Positions 26,368 through 35,394 of a DNA stretch of 64,000 nucleotides are shown piece by piece. The stretch is from Prosthecomicrobium sp. N25 (GTDB lineage Bacteria > Pseudomonadota > Alphaproteobacteria > Rhizobiales > Ancalomicrobiaceae). Both the position numbers and the translations under genes were made by a program. Position 1 is the stretch's first letter; the number at the start of each line of letters is the position of its first letter. The stretch covers positions 186,001-250,000 of the forward strand of contig NZ_JBBCAT010000003.1 in the NCBI RefSeq assembly GCF_037203705.1. The letters run 5' to 3'. A model generated the notes under the pieces. That model had not been told where the DNA came from, ran no database searches, and saw only the letters and a program-made list of their open reading frames with translations.

Positions 26368-26982
26368 ATGGCGACTTTAACAGGCGGTACCGCCTCAGAG
26401 ACCATCAACGGCACCTCCGGGGCCGACGTCATTTACGCGAACGGCGGTAACGACACGGTTTATGCCGGCGGCGGCGCCGACCTCGTGTACGGCGGCAACG
26501 GCAACGACTACATCGACGGCGGCAACGGGGTCGACACGATCTACGGCGGCGCCGGCAACGATGCCCTCATGGGTCGCGAAGGCCGCGACGTCTTCGCCTT
26601 CAACTTCAAGGTCCTGGGCGGCCAGACCAGCGCCGAGGGCGGCACCACGGCCCCCACGGTCTACGGCTACGGGCAGTTGTACAACCCGACCAACCCGAAC
26701 CTGGCCAACGGCGACGACACGATCCTCGACTTCGACTACCGCTATACCCGCGAAATGAGCGACTATCTTCGCTTCAATGGGATGACGGCGGACCAGTACG
26801 ACCAGTTGGTCGCCTCGGGCCAACTCACCGTGGAGTACGGCCTCTTCACCGCCGGCGACACCAACAAGGACATGAAGATCAACTTCGACGGCGGCTCGAT
26901 CGTGCTGTCGGGCATCGGCGACTGGACCATCACCGGGCTTGCCGATCTCAAAAAGTACATCGTGTTCGACGTTCAGGCCTGA
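26368..26982 (+). CDS. Small RTX-type calcium-binding secreted protein
   Basis: A 204-residue protein without a Sec signal. Residues about 8-75 are a run of glycine/aspartate nonapeptides (GGNGNDYID, GGNGVDTIY, GGAGNDALM, close to GGxGxDxUx), which form calcium-binding beta rolls in proteins secreted by type I systems. The C-terminal part (about 80-204) is beta-rich with DDTILDFDYRYT and ends in hydrophobic YIVFDVQA, a type-I-secretion-like tail. ATG 26368 has only a weak GGGG upstream. No ABC/MFP secretion genes are nearby. It is followed by a strong terminator, so it is a single-gene unit; function (adhesin, matrix or enzyme scaffold) is unknown. Confidence 0.8.
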   Translation: MATLTGGTASETINGTSGADVIYANGGNDTVYAGGGADLVYGGNGNDYIDGGNGVDTIYGGAGNDALMGREGRDVFAFNFKVLGGQTSAEGGTTAPTVYGYGQLYNPTNPNLANGDDTILDFDYRYTREMSDYLRFNGMTADQYDQLVASGQLTVEYGLFTAGDTNKDMKINFDGGSIVLSGIGDWTITGLADLKKYIVFDVQA

Positions 26983-27006
26983 AGCCGTCCGTCCGAGGCA
27001 TCGAAC

Positions 27007-27041
27007 GCCGCCGCGGCCCGCTCGCGGCGGCTTCTTCTTTT
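27007..27041 (+). terminator. Rho-independent terminator after the RTX gene
   Basis: A perfect 9-base stem GCCGCCGCG (27007-27015) and CGCGGCGGC (27023-27031) with a 7-base loop, followed by TTCTTCTTTT. It lies 24 bases after the RTX stop codon. Confidence 0.8.
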
Positions 27042-27081
27042 GGGGATGCCCGTCCCGGCCCGCGCCGCGGGGCAGCTCTCC

Positions 27082-28020
27082 TCAGGCCCAGGCCCCCTGC
27101 CGCACTGCGGCGACCATGCCGGCGATGCCGTCCTCCAGACGCACCTTCGGCGACCAGCCCGGCAAGGGTCGGTCGTGGATATAGGGCCTGACCAGGCTTC
27201 CGGGCGCATAGGTCCGCGCCCCCCACCGGGCGTCGATTCGTCGCCCGGTGACCTCTTCGACCAGTCGGGCGAGTGCGCGCACGCTCATCGGCCGGCCGCC
27301 GCACACCGAATAGGTGGCCGCTGGCGCCGTCCCGGACGTGATCGCCGAGGCCGCAGCGGCCACATAGGCGCTGACCACGTCGTCGACATGCACCGGGTCG
27401 ATCTCCTGCGTCCCCTCCGTCAGGTCGACGGGCCCGCCGGACAGGGCCGCCTCGATGAGCAGGTCGATGATCCGGCGCCGCGGATCGGAAGGGCCGTAGA
27501 CGTCGCAGAGCTCGAGTTGGATCGCCTTCAGCCCGCGGTGATCCGTGTAGGCGCGCATGAGGTCGTGGAAGGCCTGCTTGGACGCCGCGTAGAGGTCGAC
27601 GGGGGCGTAGTCCGCCGTACCCGTGCGATGCTGCCACTGCGTCCCCGTATAGACCAGGGCCTCGCAGCCGGCCGCCAACGACGCCTCGACGACCGCGATC
27701 GCGAATCCGATGTTCGCCTCCACGATCCGCTGCGCGCTCTCCGGTCCGGGCGGGAACGGTCCGGCCGCCGCCACGTGCAGCAGCACCTCCGGACGAAATC
27801 GGGAAATCGCCTCCGCGAGCGCCGCCGGCGTGTCGGCCGACGCCACGGCGAGGCCGGGAAGGCACCCCGTCAGGCGCGCGGGATCGGAGCCCGCCCGCAT
27901 CACGGCGCAGACCGCCAGGCCCGACGCGACCAGACGCGCGGCCAGGCGGCCACCGACATAGCCCGTCGCGCCGGTCATGATCACACGCCGGGGCATGCCC
28001 GGTTCGGCAAGGGGTTGCAT
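27082..28020 (-). CDS. NAD(P)-dependent epimerase/dehydratase (extended SDR)
   Basis: A 312-residue Rossmann protein. The N-terminal MTGATGYVGGRLAARL is the glycine-rich cofactor loop (TGxxGxxG), LLHVAAAGP follows strand 4, and YAASK is the catalytic Tyr-Lys pair, with DVYGPSDPRRRIIDLL typical of sugar-nucleotide epimerases/dehydratases. ATG 28020 is preferred since AGGA lies eight bases upstream; an internal ATG at 27996 lacks one. It stands between the RTX gene (convergent, across a terminator) and a divergent MFS gene. The substrate is probably a nucleotide sugar, but no glycosyl genes are close. Confidence 0.8.
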   Translation of the reverse strand: MQPLAEPGMPRRVIMTGATGYVGGRLAARLVASGLAVCAVMRAGSDPARLTGCLPGLAVASADTPAALAEAISRFRPEVLLHVAAAGPFPPGPESAQRIVEANIGFAIAVVEASLAAGCEALVYTGTQWQHRTGTADYAPVDLYAASKQAFHDLMRAYTDHRGLKAIQLELCDVYGPSDPRRRIIDLLIEAALSGGPVDLTEGTQEIDPVHVDDVVSAYVAAAASAITSGTAPAATYSVCGGRPMSVRALARLVEEVTGRRIDARWGARTYAPGSLVRPYIHDRPLPGWSPKVRLEDGIAGMVAAVRQGAWA

Positions 28021-28270
28021 GAGAAGGTCCTGCTCGTGCCCGGCCGGCAGGCCGGAGTTGGCCCCAGATCGAAGCCTAGATACCCTGCGTCCGGTATTGA
28101 ACTGATGAACGGAATCGTACTCCGCGCGACTGTTGCCCGGCCGGCGCCGCGGTCCATGCAGATCTGGCAACAGATTTGCTTCGTCGACGCCGATGCAGGA
28201 TCGCGTATCATGCATTCCGGGCGCGCCGGTCGGTCCGCTGTCGCCCGAAAGTCGCGTTCCGGACCGGATC

Positions 28271-29728
28271 ATGCCCATGACGGCGCCCGCCGAGGATTTC
28301 GCCCTGCCCCAGCGGTCGCGTCTCGTGTCCGCGACGGTGGCGGTCGCCTTCTTCATCCAGATGCTCGACGGCACCATCATCGCGACCTCGCTTCCGCAGA
28401 TGGCCGAAAGTTTCGGCACCGATGCCGTGGCGATGAGCAGCGGCTTTACGGTCTACATGCTGACCGCGGCCGTGCTGATGCCGCCGGCCGGCTGGCTGGC
28501 CGACCGCTTCGGGGCGCGGCGCGTCTTCCTGGCGGCGCTCGCCGCCTTCACGGCCGCCTCGGTCGCCTGCGGCCTCTCCAACAGTCTCGCCGCATTCCTG
28601 GCCGCCCGGGCGCTCCAGGGCGCCGGCGCCGCGCTGCTGGCCCCGGTCGGCCGGCTGATCGTCCTGCGCAGCGCCGCCAAGCAGGACCTCGTGCATGCGA
28701 TCGCCACGATCACCTGGCCGGCGCTGTTCGCGCCCGTCATCGGCCCGGTGCTCGGCAGTTGGATCACCGTTCACGTCGGCTGGCAGTGGAACTTCTTCGT
28801 CAACCTTCCCCTCGGCCTCGTCGGGATCGGCCTCATCGCCGCCTTCGTCCCGGCGGACCGCCCCGAGCCGGTGGGCCGCTTCGACACGGTCGGCTTCCTC
28901 GCCTCGGCCGGCGGGCTGAGCCTGATGCTCGTCGGCCTCGAACTCTTCGTCGGCCGCCACGGACCGGAGGCCCTCAGCCTCGGGCTGGCGCTGGCCGGCA
29001 CGCTTCTCGGCGCGGCGGCGATCCGGCACCTGCTCCGTACCCCTCAACCGCTTCTGGACCTGTCGGTCTTCCGCGTCGAGACCTTCGCCGTCTCCACGTT
29101 GACGGCCGGCACCTTCTGCCGCCTCGCCATCAACGCCACCCCGTTCCTCCTGCCTCTCCTCTTCCAGGTCGGCTTCGGCGCCGGCGCGGTGGAGGCGGGC
29201 GCCATGGTGTTCGTCTATTTCCTCGGCAACCTCGCCATGAAGAGCGTCACCACCCCGATGCTGCGCTGGTTCGGCTTCCGGACGATCCTGGTCGTCAACG
29301 GGATCCTGTCGGCAATCTCCATCGGCCTCTTCGCCGCCGTCGGAGCCGGCACGCCCCAGTGGCTCGTGGCCCTGCTCCTGTTCGCCGCCGGAGCCACCCG
29401 CTCGCTCCAGTTCACCGCGCTGAACACCCTCGCCTTCGCGGATGTGGAGGGCCCGCGGCGGAGCGCGGCCTCCACCCTCGCCGCCATCCTCCAGCAGCTC
29501 TCGATGCTGATCGGCATCGCCCTGGCGGTCGCCGTCGTGCGCATCGCCGGAATCTTGCGCAGTTCCGAGATCTACGATCCCGCCGCCACCGGGACGGAGA
29601 CCCTCGCGACCCTCGCCGACTTCCGGGCCGCGTTCCTGGTGGTCGCCGCCCTCGGCATCCTGGCCTCCTTGCGCTTCGTCGTAATGCCGCGCCATGCCGG
29701 CGCGGAGGTCTCCGGCCACGGCCGATGA
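28271..29728 (+). CDS. MFS transporter, DHA2 (EmrB-like) family
   Basis: A 485-residue membrane protein with about 14 hydrophobic helices. VAVAFFIQMLDGTIIATSLPQMAESF is the DHA2 motif D1 (LDxTIvnvALP-like), PPAGWLADRFGARRVFL the loop 2-3 motif, and RALQGAGAALLAPVGRLIVLR the motif B/C area. These are proton-coupled drug or metabolite exporters. ATG 28271 is used (a second ATG is at 28277); the ribosome site is weak. No membrane-fusion partner is adjacent. Divergent from the epimerase gene by 250 bases. Confidence 0.85.
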   Translation: MPMTAPAEDFALPQRSRLVSATVAVAFFIQMLDGTIIATSLPQMAESFGTDAVAMSSGFTVYMLTAAVLMPPAGWLADRFGARRVFLAALAAFTAASVACGLSNSLAAFLAARALQGAGAALLAPVGRLIVLRSAAKQDLVHAIATITWPALFAPVIGPVLGSWITVHVGWQWNFFVNLPLGLVGIGLIAAFVPADRPEPVGRFDTVGFLASAGGLSLMLVGLELFVGRHGPEALSLGLALAGTLLGAAAIRHLLRTPQPLLDLSVFRVETFAVSTLTAGTFCRLAINATPFLLPLLFQVGFGAGAVEAGAMVFVYFLGNLAMKSVTTPMLRWFGFRTILVVNGILSAISIGLFAAVGAGTPQWLVALLLFAAGATRSLQFTALNTLAFADVEGPRRSAASTLAAILQQLSMLIGIALAVAVVRIAGILRSSEIYDPAATGTETLATLADFRAAFLVVAALGILASLRFVVMPRHAGAEVSGHGR

Positions 29729-29740
29729 CCGGCGCGCCGG

Positions 29741-30895
29741 CTACCAGTTTGTGAAGGAGCCGTCGCGCCGGAACAGATGCGGGGCCTCCCAGAACCGGAA
29801 GGCGTCGCGCATGAACCGCTCCTCGTCGACCTCGATGCCGAGGCCGGGGCGGTCCGGAACCACGTAGTGCGGCCCCCGCATCTCAACCTGGACGGGGAAG
29901 AACTCGCGGCTGTCGAAGCCGAGATGGGTCTCGGTCGGGGTCGTGCGGCATTCGAGCCAGGAGAAGTTGGCGACCGCCGCCGCCATATGGACGGTCGCGG
30001 CCGTGCAGATCGGCCCGAGCGGGTTGTGCGGCATCAGGTCGACATAGTGCGCCTCGCTCCAGCCCGCGACCTTCATGGCCTCCGTGAAGCCGCCGACATT
30101 GCAGAGGTCGATGCGGTTGAACTGGTGGATGTCCCGCTCGATGTAGGGCAGGAACTGCCACTTCGACGAGAACTCCTCGCCGATCGCGAAGGGCACGTCG
30201 GTCAGCCGCCGGAGCGCCTCGTAGGCCTCCGGCGTCTCGTCGCGGATCGGCTCCTCCAGGAAGTCGAGGGTCGCGGGCGGCATCTTCTGGCAGAAGCTCG
30301 CCGCTTCCGCGACGGAGAGGCGGTGGTGGTAGTCGATGCCCAGCACGACGTCGAGCCCAAGCTCCTCCCGCGCCCGCGTCAGCCACTTCGCGGTCGGCCC
30401 GATCGACTCGCGCGGCTCGAACAGATGCGTGGAATCATGCCCCACCCCCAGGAAGCGGATGCAGGTCCAGCCGTGCTCGATCAGCAGCCGGCATTGGTCG
30501 ATCATCTCCGGGCCGGGCGACGCGGAGGTCGTCGCGAAGGTCGGGATCAGGTCGCGCTGCTTGCCGCCGAGCAGCTGGTAGACCGGGACCCCGAGCGCCT
30601 TGCCCTTGATGTCGTGGAGCGCGATATCGATCGCCGAGATGGCCGCGGTCAGCACCCGGCCGCCCTCGAAATACTGGGAGCGGTACATCTCCTGCCAGAG
30701 CGCGCCGGCCCGCATCGGGTCCCGCCCCTTCAGGAACTGCGCATAGTGCTCGACCGCGCCGGCGACCGCCTTTTCGCGGCCGGACAGGCCGGATTCGCCC
30801 CAGCCGTGGATGCCCTCGTCAGTCTCGACCTTGACGATCAGCTGGTTGCGGGTGCCGACCCAGGCGACGAGGGGACGGATGGCGGTGATCTTCAT
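29741..30895 (-). CDS. Mandelate racemase/muconate lactonizing enzyme family, galactonate dehydratase-like
   Basis: A 384-residue enolase-superfamily enzyme. LGIDYHHRLSVAEA supplies a metal-binding Asp and candidate bases, FLEEP and IGEEF the two further metal-binding Glu residues, and MPHNPLGPICTAATVH resembles the catalytic-His region of D-galactonate dehydratase. It likely dehydrates a sugar acid to a 2-keto-3-deoxy acid. I start at ATG 30895, preceded by GAGAGG; an in-frame GTG at 30913 is less likely. It is the last gene of the minus-strand ABC importer operon, so its substrate is probably what the importer brings in. Exact sugar acid uncertain. Confidence 0.8.
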   Translation of the reverse strand: MKITAIRPLVAWVGTRNQLIVKVETDEGIHGWGESGLSGREKAVAGAVEHYAQFLKGRDPMRAGALWQEMYRSQYFEGGRVLTAAISAIDIALHDIKGKALGVPVYQLLGGKQRDLIPTFATTSASPGPEMIDQCRLLIEHGWTCIRFLGVGHDSTHLFEPRESIGPTAKWLTRAREELGLDVVLGIDYHHRLSVAEAASFCQKMPPATLDFLEEPIRDETPEAYEALRRLTDVPFAIGEEFSSKWQFLPYIERDIHQFNRIDLCNVGGFTEAMKVAGWSEAHYVDLMPHNPLGPICTAATVHMAAAVANFSWLECRTTPTETHLGFDSREFFPVQVEMRGPHYVVPDRPGLGIEVDEERFMRDAFRFWEAPHLFRRDGSFTNW

Positions 30896-30994
30896 GGGGT
30901 CAAGTCCTCTCACCAGTGCCAGAGGGTTCCGTCCTCCAGCCGGGCGACCGGCAGGTGGGCGCGTTGATAGGGAAAGCGGCGTGCGGCCCGGCGC

Positions 30995-32029
30995 TCATGC
31001 GACGCCCCGCAGGCTGAGCCTGTCGGCGTGGTGGCAGGCGACCAGGTGCCCGCCGCCCTTGTCCTCCAGCCGGGGCACGACGGCGGCGCATTCCGCGGTC
31101 GCATAGCGGCAGCGCGGATGGAAGGGGCAGCCCGGCGGCGGCCGCGCCGGGTCGGCGACCTCGCCGGCGAGCCGGATCCGGTTGGCCCCGCGCCGGAGCC
31201 GCGGGTCCGGGACGGGCACCGCCGAGAGCAGCGCCTCGGTGTAGGGGTGCCGCGGCCGGGCGAAGAGATCGCCGGTCGGCGCCTGCTCGACGATCCGCCC
31301 GACATACATGACCGCGACCCGGTCGGAGATGTGCTCGACCACCGACAGGTCGTGGGCGATGAAGAGGTAGGTGAGCCGGAACTCGTCCTGCAGGTCCTGC
31401 AGCAGGTTGAGCGTCTGCGCCTGGACGGACACGTCGAGCGCCGAGACCGCCTCGTCGGCGACCACCAGCCGCGGCGAGAGCGCGAGCGCCCGGGCGATGC
31501 CGATCCGCTGCCGCTCGCCGCCCGAGAAGGCATGGGGGTAGCGCCGCAGGTATTCCGGCCGGAGCCCGACCTTCCTGAGCAGCTCCGCCACCCGGTCCTC
31601 CAGCGCCGCCCCCTTGGCGATGCCGTGGATCTTGAGCGGCTGGCCGACGATCTCCAGCACCGTGAGCCGCGGGTTCAGCGAGGAGTGCGGGTCCTGGAAG
31701 ATCATCCGCACGTCGCGCCGATAGTCCTTGAGCCGCGACCGGGGCAGGCCCGCGATGTCGATGGCGTCGCCGCTGCCGGACCGGTACAGGATCGCCCCCT
31801 CGGTCGGCTCGTAGATGCGCAGCACCGCCCGGCCCGTGGTCGTCTTCCCGCAGCCGGACTCGCCGACGAGGCTCAGGGTCTCCCCCGCCCGCACCTGCAG
31901 GTCGACCCCGTCGACCGCCTTGACCGTCCCGGTCGGCCGCCGGAAGAAGCCGGCCCGGATCGGGAAGTGCACCTTGAGCCCGCGCACGTCGAGGAGCGGC
32001 GGACCCGCCGCGGCGCCGTCAGGCGACAT
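30995..32029 (-). CDS. Oligopeptide/dipeptide-type ABC ATPase (DppF/OppF-like)
   Basis: A 344-residue ATPase: Walker [11 protein letters not shown]-loop [12 protein letters not shown], signature [15 protein letters not shown], Walker B LVVADE and H-loop IAHDLSVV. The C-terminal extension with [14 protein letters not shown] is the oligo_HPY region with four cysteines found in dipeptide/oligosaccharide importers. ATG 32029 has a perfect GAGGAGGGAGGCGTC before it and overlaps the end of the partner ATPase gene by 11 bases. Works with the ATPase and permeases upstream. Confidence 0.9.
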   Translation of the reverse strand: MSPDGAAAGPPLLDVRGLKVHFPIRAGFFRRPTGTVKAVDGVDLQVRAGETLSLVGESGCGKTTTGRAVLRIYEPTEGAILYRSGSGDAIDIAGLPRSRLKDYRRDVRMIFQDPHSSLNPRLTVLEIVGQPLKIHGIAKGAALEDRVAELLRKVGLRPEYLRRYPHAFSGGERQRIGIARALALSPRLVVADEAVSALDVSVQAQTLNLLQDLQDEFRLTYLFIAHDLSVVEHISDRVAVMYVGRIVEQAPTGDLFARPRHPYTEALLSAVPVPDPRLRRGANRIRLAGEVADPARPPPGCPFHPRCRYATAECAAVVPRLEDKGGGHLVACHHADRLSLRGVA

Positions 32030-33053
32030 GGACGCCTCCCTCCTCGCGCGCCACGTGGTGGCACCGCGCCGCATGCTCCGGCCCGACCGCCGTCAGCCCC
32101 GGATGCGCCTGCCGGCACAGCCCGGGGATGACCACGTCGCAGCGCGTGTTGAACGGGCAGCCGTCCGGCCGCGCGAAGGGATGCGGGACCATGCCCCGGA
32201 TCGACACGAGCCGCCCCCGCAGCCCGTCCGCCCGCCGTCCGCCGAGGCGCGGCACCGAGCCGAGGAGCGCGCGCGTGTAGGGGTGCCGCGGCGCGTGGAA
32301 GAGCGCGTCCACCGGCGCCTGCTCGACCACCTCGCCGAGATACATGACCGCCACGTCGTCGGCGATCTCGGCCACCACCCCGAGGTCGTGGGTGATGAAC
32401 ATCATGGCCATGCCGAACTCGGCCTGCAGGTCGCGCATCAGGTCGAGGATCGTCGCCTGGGTGGTCACGTCGAGCGCCGTCGTCGGCTCGTCCGCGATCA
32501 GGAGCTCCGGCTCGCAGGACAGCGCCAGCGCGATCATGGCCCGCTGCCGCATGCCGCCGGAGAGCTGGAACGGATAGGCCGAGAGCCGGTCCGCCGCGTT
32601 CGGGATGCCGACGCGCTTCAGCATCGCGATCGCCCGAGCCTCCGCTTCCGCCCGCTCGACCGGCTGGTGCAGCAGGATGGTCTCGACGATCTGGTTGCCG
32701 ATCGTGTGGACCGGCGAGAGTGACGTCATCGGCTCCTGGAAGATCATCGCGATCCGGGCGCCCCGGATCGCCCGGATCTCCCGGCCCGCCGGCGGCAGTG
32801 CCGCGATGTCGACCGCGGTCCCGTCCGCCCCGTGCAGGAGGATCTGCCCCGCCACGATCCGGCCCGGACGGTCGACGATCTGCAGCACGGACCGCGCCGT
32901 GATCGACTTGCCGCAGCCGGACTCGCCGAGCACGCAGAGCGTCCGCCCGCGCCGGACCGTCAGATCCACCCCGTCGACCGCCTTCACCAGCCCCTCGGCG
33001 GTGGCGAAGTGGGTCTTGAGGCCCCGGATCTCCAGGAGCGTGTCACCCGCCAT
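32019..33053 (-). CDS. Oligopeptide/dipeptide-type ABC ATPase (DppD/OppD-like)
   Basis: A 344-residue ATPase with Walker [10 protein letters not shown]-loop [13 protein letters not shown], signature [15 protein letters not shown], Walker [14 protein letters not shown]-loop ITHDLGVV, and a C-terminal [15 protein letters not shown] cysteine cluster. I use ATG 33053, preceded by GGTGAGG and lying seven bases after the permease stop; an earlier in-frame ATG at 33071 has no ribosome site. It forms a heterodimer with the adjacent DppF-like ATPase. Confidence 0.9.
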   Translation of the reverse strand: MAGDTLLEIRGLKTHFATAEGLVKAVDGVDLTVRRGRTLCVLGESGCGKSITARSVLQIVDRPGRIVAGQILLHGADGTAVDIAALPPAGREIRAIRGARIAMIFQEPMTSLSPVHTIGNQIVETILLHQPVERAEAEARAIAMLKRVGIPNAADRLSAYPFQLSGGMRQRAMIALALSCEPELLIADEPTTALDVTTQATILDLMRDLQAEFGMAMMFITHDLGVVAEIADDVAVMYLGEVVEQAPVDALFHAPRHPYTRALLGSVPRLGGRRADGLRGRLVSIRGMVPHPFARPDGCPFNTRCDVVIPGLCRQAHPGLTAVGPEHAARCHHVAREEGGVHVA

Positions 33054-33060
33054 CCGGCCC

Positions 33061-34212
33061 TCACCGCGCATAGGGATCGGCCGCGTCGCGCAGGCCGTCG
33101 CCGAGGAAGTTGAGGGCGAGCACCGACAGGACGACCGCCGTCCCGGGCACGAACAGGAGCCAGGGCGCCTGGCTGACCGCCCGGACGTTCTGCGCCTCCT
33201 GCAGCAGCACGCCCCAGGAGACGATCGGCGGCTGGAGCCCGATGCCCAGGAAGGAGAGGGAGGTCTCGGCCAGGATCATCGCCGGGATCGCCAGCGTCAT
33301 GGTGGCGATGATGTGCGACAGGAACGAGGGCACCAGGTGATGGAAGATGATGCCGATCTCGCTCATGCCGTCGAGCCGCGCGGCCGTGACGAAATCCTCG
33401 TTTCGCAGCGACAGGAACTTGCCGCGCACCTCGCGGGCGAGGCTCGTCCAGCCGATCAGCGAGACGATCAGGGTGATGACGAAGTAGGTCCGCAGCGGCG
33501 GCCAGGTCAGCGGCACCGCGGCCGCGAGCCCCATCCAGAGCGGGATCGTGGGGATCGAGCGCAGGAATTCGATCAGCCGCTGGATCAGCGTGTCGGTGAG
33601 ACCGCCGAAATGCCCCGAGATGCCGCCGAGCAGGATGCCGAGGAAGAGGCTGATCCCGACCCCGACGAGCCCGATCGACAGCGAGATCCGCGCGCCGTGG
33701 ATCACACGGCTGAGGATGTCGCGGCCGAGCCGGTCGGCGCCCAGGAGATACATCGGCTGGCTCGTGTCGAGCGGCCCCACGAGCTTGGTCGAGAGCGGGA
33801 CGAGGCCAGCGAGGCGGTAGGGCTCGGAAGGGACCAGGAAGCCGATCTGGATCGGCTTCGTCGGATCCGGCACGAAGGTGCGTCGGACCGCGACCGGATC
33901 GAGCTTCACCGTGAAGCCCTCCACGTGGGGGGCGAAGCGCCAGCCCCCGCTCTCGGTCGCCTGGAACAGGTGGATCGGCTGGCGCGGCGCATAGGTGTAG
34001 CGCGCATTCGACTGGTCCGGCGCGAAGGGCGCCAGGAACTCGGCCGTCAGCGCCACCAGGTAGAGGCAGACGACCACGACGAGGCTCGCCAGCGCCAGCC
34101 GGTGCCGCTTGAACTTCCACCAGAAGAGCCGCCACTGGCCGGCGACCAGCACGGTCTTCTCGGCCGGCAGCTCCGTTGGGTTCGCAGGTTCGGGGGCGTC
34201 GAGCGCAGTCAT
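33061..34212 (-). CDS. ABC transporter permease, DppC/OppC-like
   Basis: A 383-residue inner-membrane protein with about six helices. The N-terminal QWRLFWWKFKRHRLALASL precedes the first helix, and a long periplasmic segment (about 60-165) separates it from the transport core, longer than in ordinary DppC and typical of oligosaccharide-type importers. GADRLGRDILSRVIHGARISL and the EAA-loop region LVPSFLSHIIATM confirm the family. ATG 34212 overlaps the upstream permease stop as ATGA. Confidence 0.88.
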   Translation of the reverse strand: MTALDAPEPANPTELPAEKTVLVAGQWRLFWWKFKRHRLALASLVVVVCLYLVALTAEFLAPFAPDQSNARYTYAPRQPIHLFQATESGGWRFAPHVEGFTVKLDPVAVRRTFVPDPTKPIQIGFLVPSEPYRLAGLVPLSTKLVGPLDTSQPMYLLGADRLGRDILSRVIHGARISLSIGLVGVGISLFLGILLGGISGHFGGLTDTLIQRLIEFLRSIPTIPLWMGLAAAVPLTWPPLRTYFVITLIVSLIGWTSLAREVRGKFLSLRNEDFVTAARLDGMSEIGIIFHHLVPSFLSHIIATMTLAIPAMILAETSLSFLGIGLQPPIVSWGVLLQEAQNVRAVSQAPWLLFVPGTAVVLSVLALNFLGDGLRDAADPYAR

Positions 34213-35195
34213 TGGTAGCGGATCCGCGGGTCGACGACGGCGAGGAGGATGTCGGAGAGCAGGGTGCCGATCATGGTCAGGGTCGAGACCATGAGGATCA
34301 GCGAGCCGGCGAGGTACATGTCCTGGCTCATCAGCGCCCTGAGCAGCATCGGCCCGGAGGTCGGCAGGCTGAGCACCACCGACACGATGATCTCGCCGGA
34401 GACCAGCGTCGGCAGGATCCAGCCGAGCGTCGAGATGAGCGGATTGAGGGCGACCCGGACCGGGTATTTGAGGAGCAGCCGGAACTCGCTCATCCCCTTC
34501 GCCCGCGCGGTGACCACATAGGGCTTGTAGAGTTCGTCGAGCAGGTTCGCCCGGAGGATCCGGATCAGCGAGGCGAGCCCGGAGGCGCCCACCACCAGGA
34601 CCGGCAGCCAGACGTGGCCCAGGAGGTCGACGACCTTCGCCCAGCCCCAGGGCTCGTCCACCATGTCGGGCGAGAAGAGCCCGCCGACGCTCTGCCCGAA
34701 CACCGCGACGAGCAGGTACATCAGCACCAGCGCCAACAGGAAGTTCGGGATCGCCAGGCCGGCGAAGCCGATGAAGGTCGCCACGTAGTCGCCGACCGAA
34801 TACTGCCGGACCGCCGAGTAGATGCCGATCGGGATCGCCACGGACCAGATCGCGATCAGCGTCAACCCCGAGATCAGGAAGGTGTAGCCGAGCCGCCCCC
34901 AGATGACCTCGGTGACCGGCTTGCCCAGCTCGAACGAGATGCCGAAGTCCCCGCGCGTCAGGATGCCGGAGATCCACAGCCAGTATTGCACATAGAAGGG
35001 CTGGTCGAGCCCGAACCGTCGCCGCAGGGCATCGAGCGTCCCGGACTCCACCGCCCCGCCCTGTGCCGCCCAGTCCGCCATCAGCGTCGAGAGATAGTCC
35101 CCCGGCGGCAGCTGGATGATGAAGAACGCCACCACCGACACCGCGAAGAGCGTCGGGATCATGTAGAGCAGGCGGCGGAGGATGAAGCTGGTCAC
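34209..35195 (-). CDS. ABC transporter permease, DppB/OppB-like
   Basis: A 328-residue protein with six predicted helices, beginning MTSFILRRLLYMIPTLFAVSVV, the standard DppB start, and carrying VVTARAKGMSEFRLLLKYPVRVALNPLI, the EAA cytoplasmic loop that docks the ATPase. ATG 35195 follows a 199-base gap after the binding-protein gene; the gap contains one copy of a 25-base repeat also found at 41297. It pairs with the DppC-like protein encoded next. Confidence 0.9.
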   Translation of the reverse strand: MTSFILRRLLYMIPTLFAVSVVAFFIIQLPPGDYLSTLMADWAAQGGAVESGTLDALRRRFGLDQPFYVQYWLWISGILTRGDFGISFELGKPVTEVIWGRLGYTFLISGLTLIAIWSVAIPIGIYSAVRQYSVGDYVATFIGFAGLAIPNFLLALVLMYLLVAVFGQSVGGLFSPDMVDEPWGWAKVVDLLGHVWLPVLVVGASGLASLIRILRANLLDELYKPYVVTARAKGMSEFRLLLKYPVRVALNPLISTLGWILPTLVSGEIIVSVVLSLPTSGPMLLRALMSQDMYLAGSLILMVSTLTMIGTLLSDILLAVVDPRIRYQ

Positions 35196-35285
35196 GCGCG
35201 TCTCGTCACTGGAGAAGCCGGAAGGGAACTTCGGGCCCCCTGCATCCGCGAGGACCGCTACCCCCGACCATCAGGCCCGTCCCCC

Positions 35286-35310
35286 CTCCCCCGCATCCCC
35301 GGTCGAAGCG
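35286..35310 (+). repeat. 25-base intergenic repeat, copy A
   Basis: CTCCCCCGCATCCCCGG followed by TCGAAGCG. It matches 41297-41321 at 24 of 25 bases, in the same orientation. Both copies are in non-coding gaps downstream or between ABC-transporter genes, so it is probably a dispersed genomic repeat. Confidence 0.6.
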
Positions 35311-35394
35311 AAGCGGAGAGGCGGGGTCGAGCGCCCTTCACCCTCCGCCTCCTCGCCATCCACGGTCGGAGCAGGAAGACGGCGCCCGCCGCGC

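Noticed and set aside
30900-30998. 32-codon frame (MSAGPHAAF...) overlapping the DppF-like stop as ATGA, and an alternative frame ending VARLEDGTLWHW
   Set aside because: The coupling is suggestive, but it is short, has no known relative, and the alternative frame has no start codon after the ATPase gene; not enough to call a gene or a remnant.
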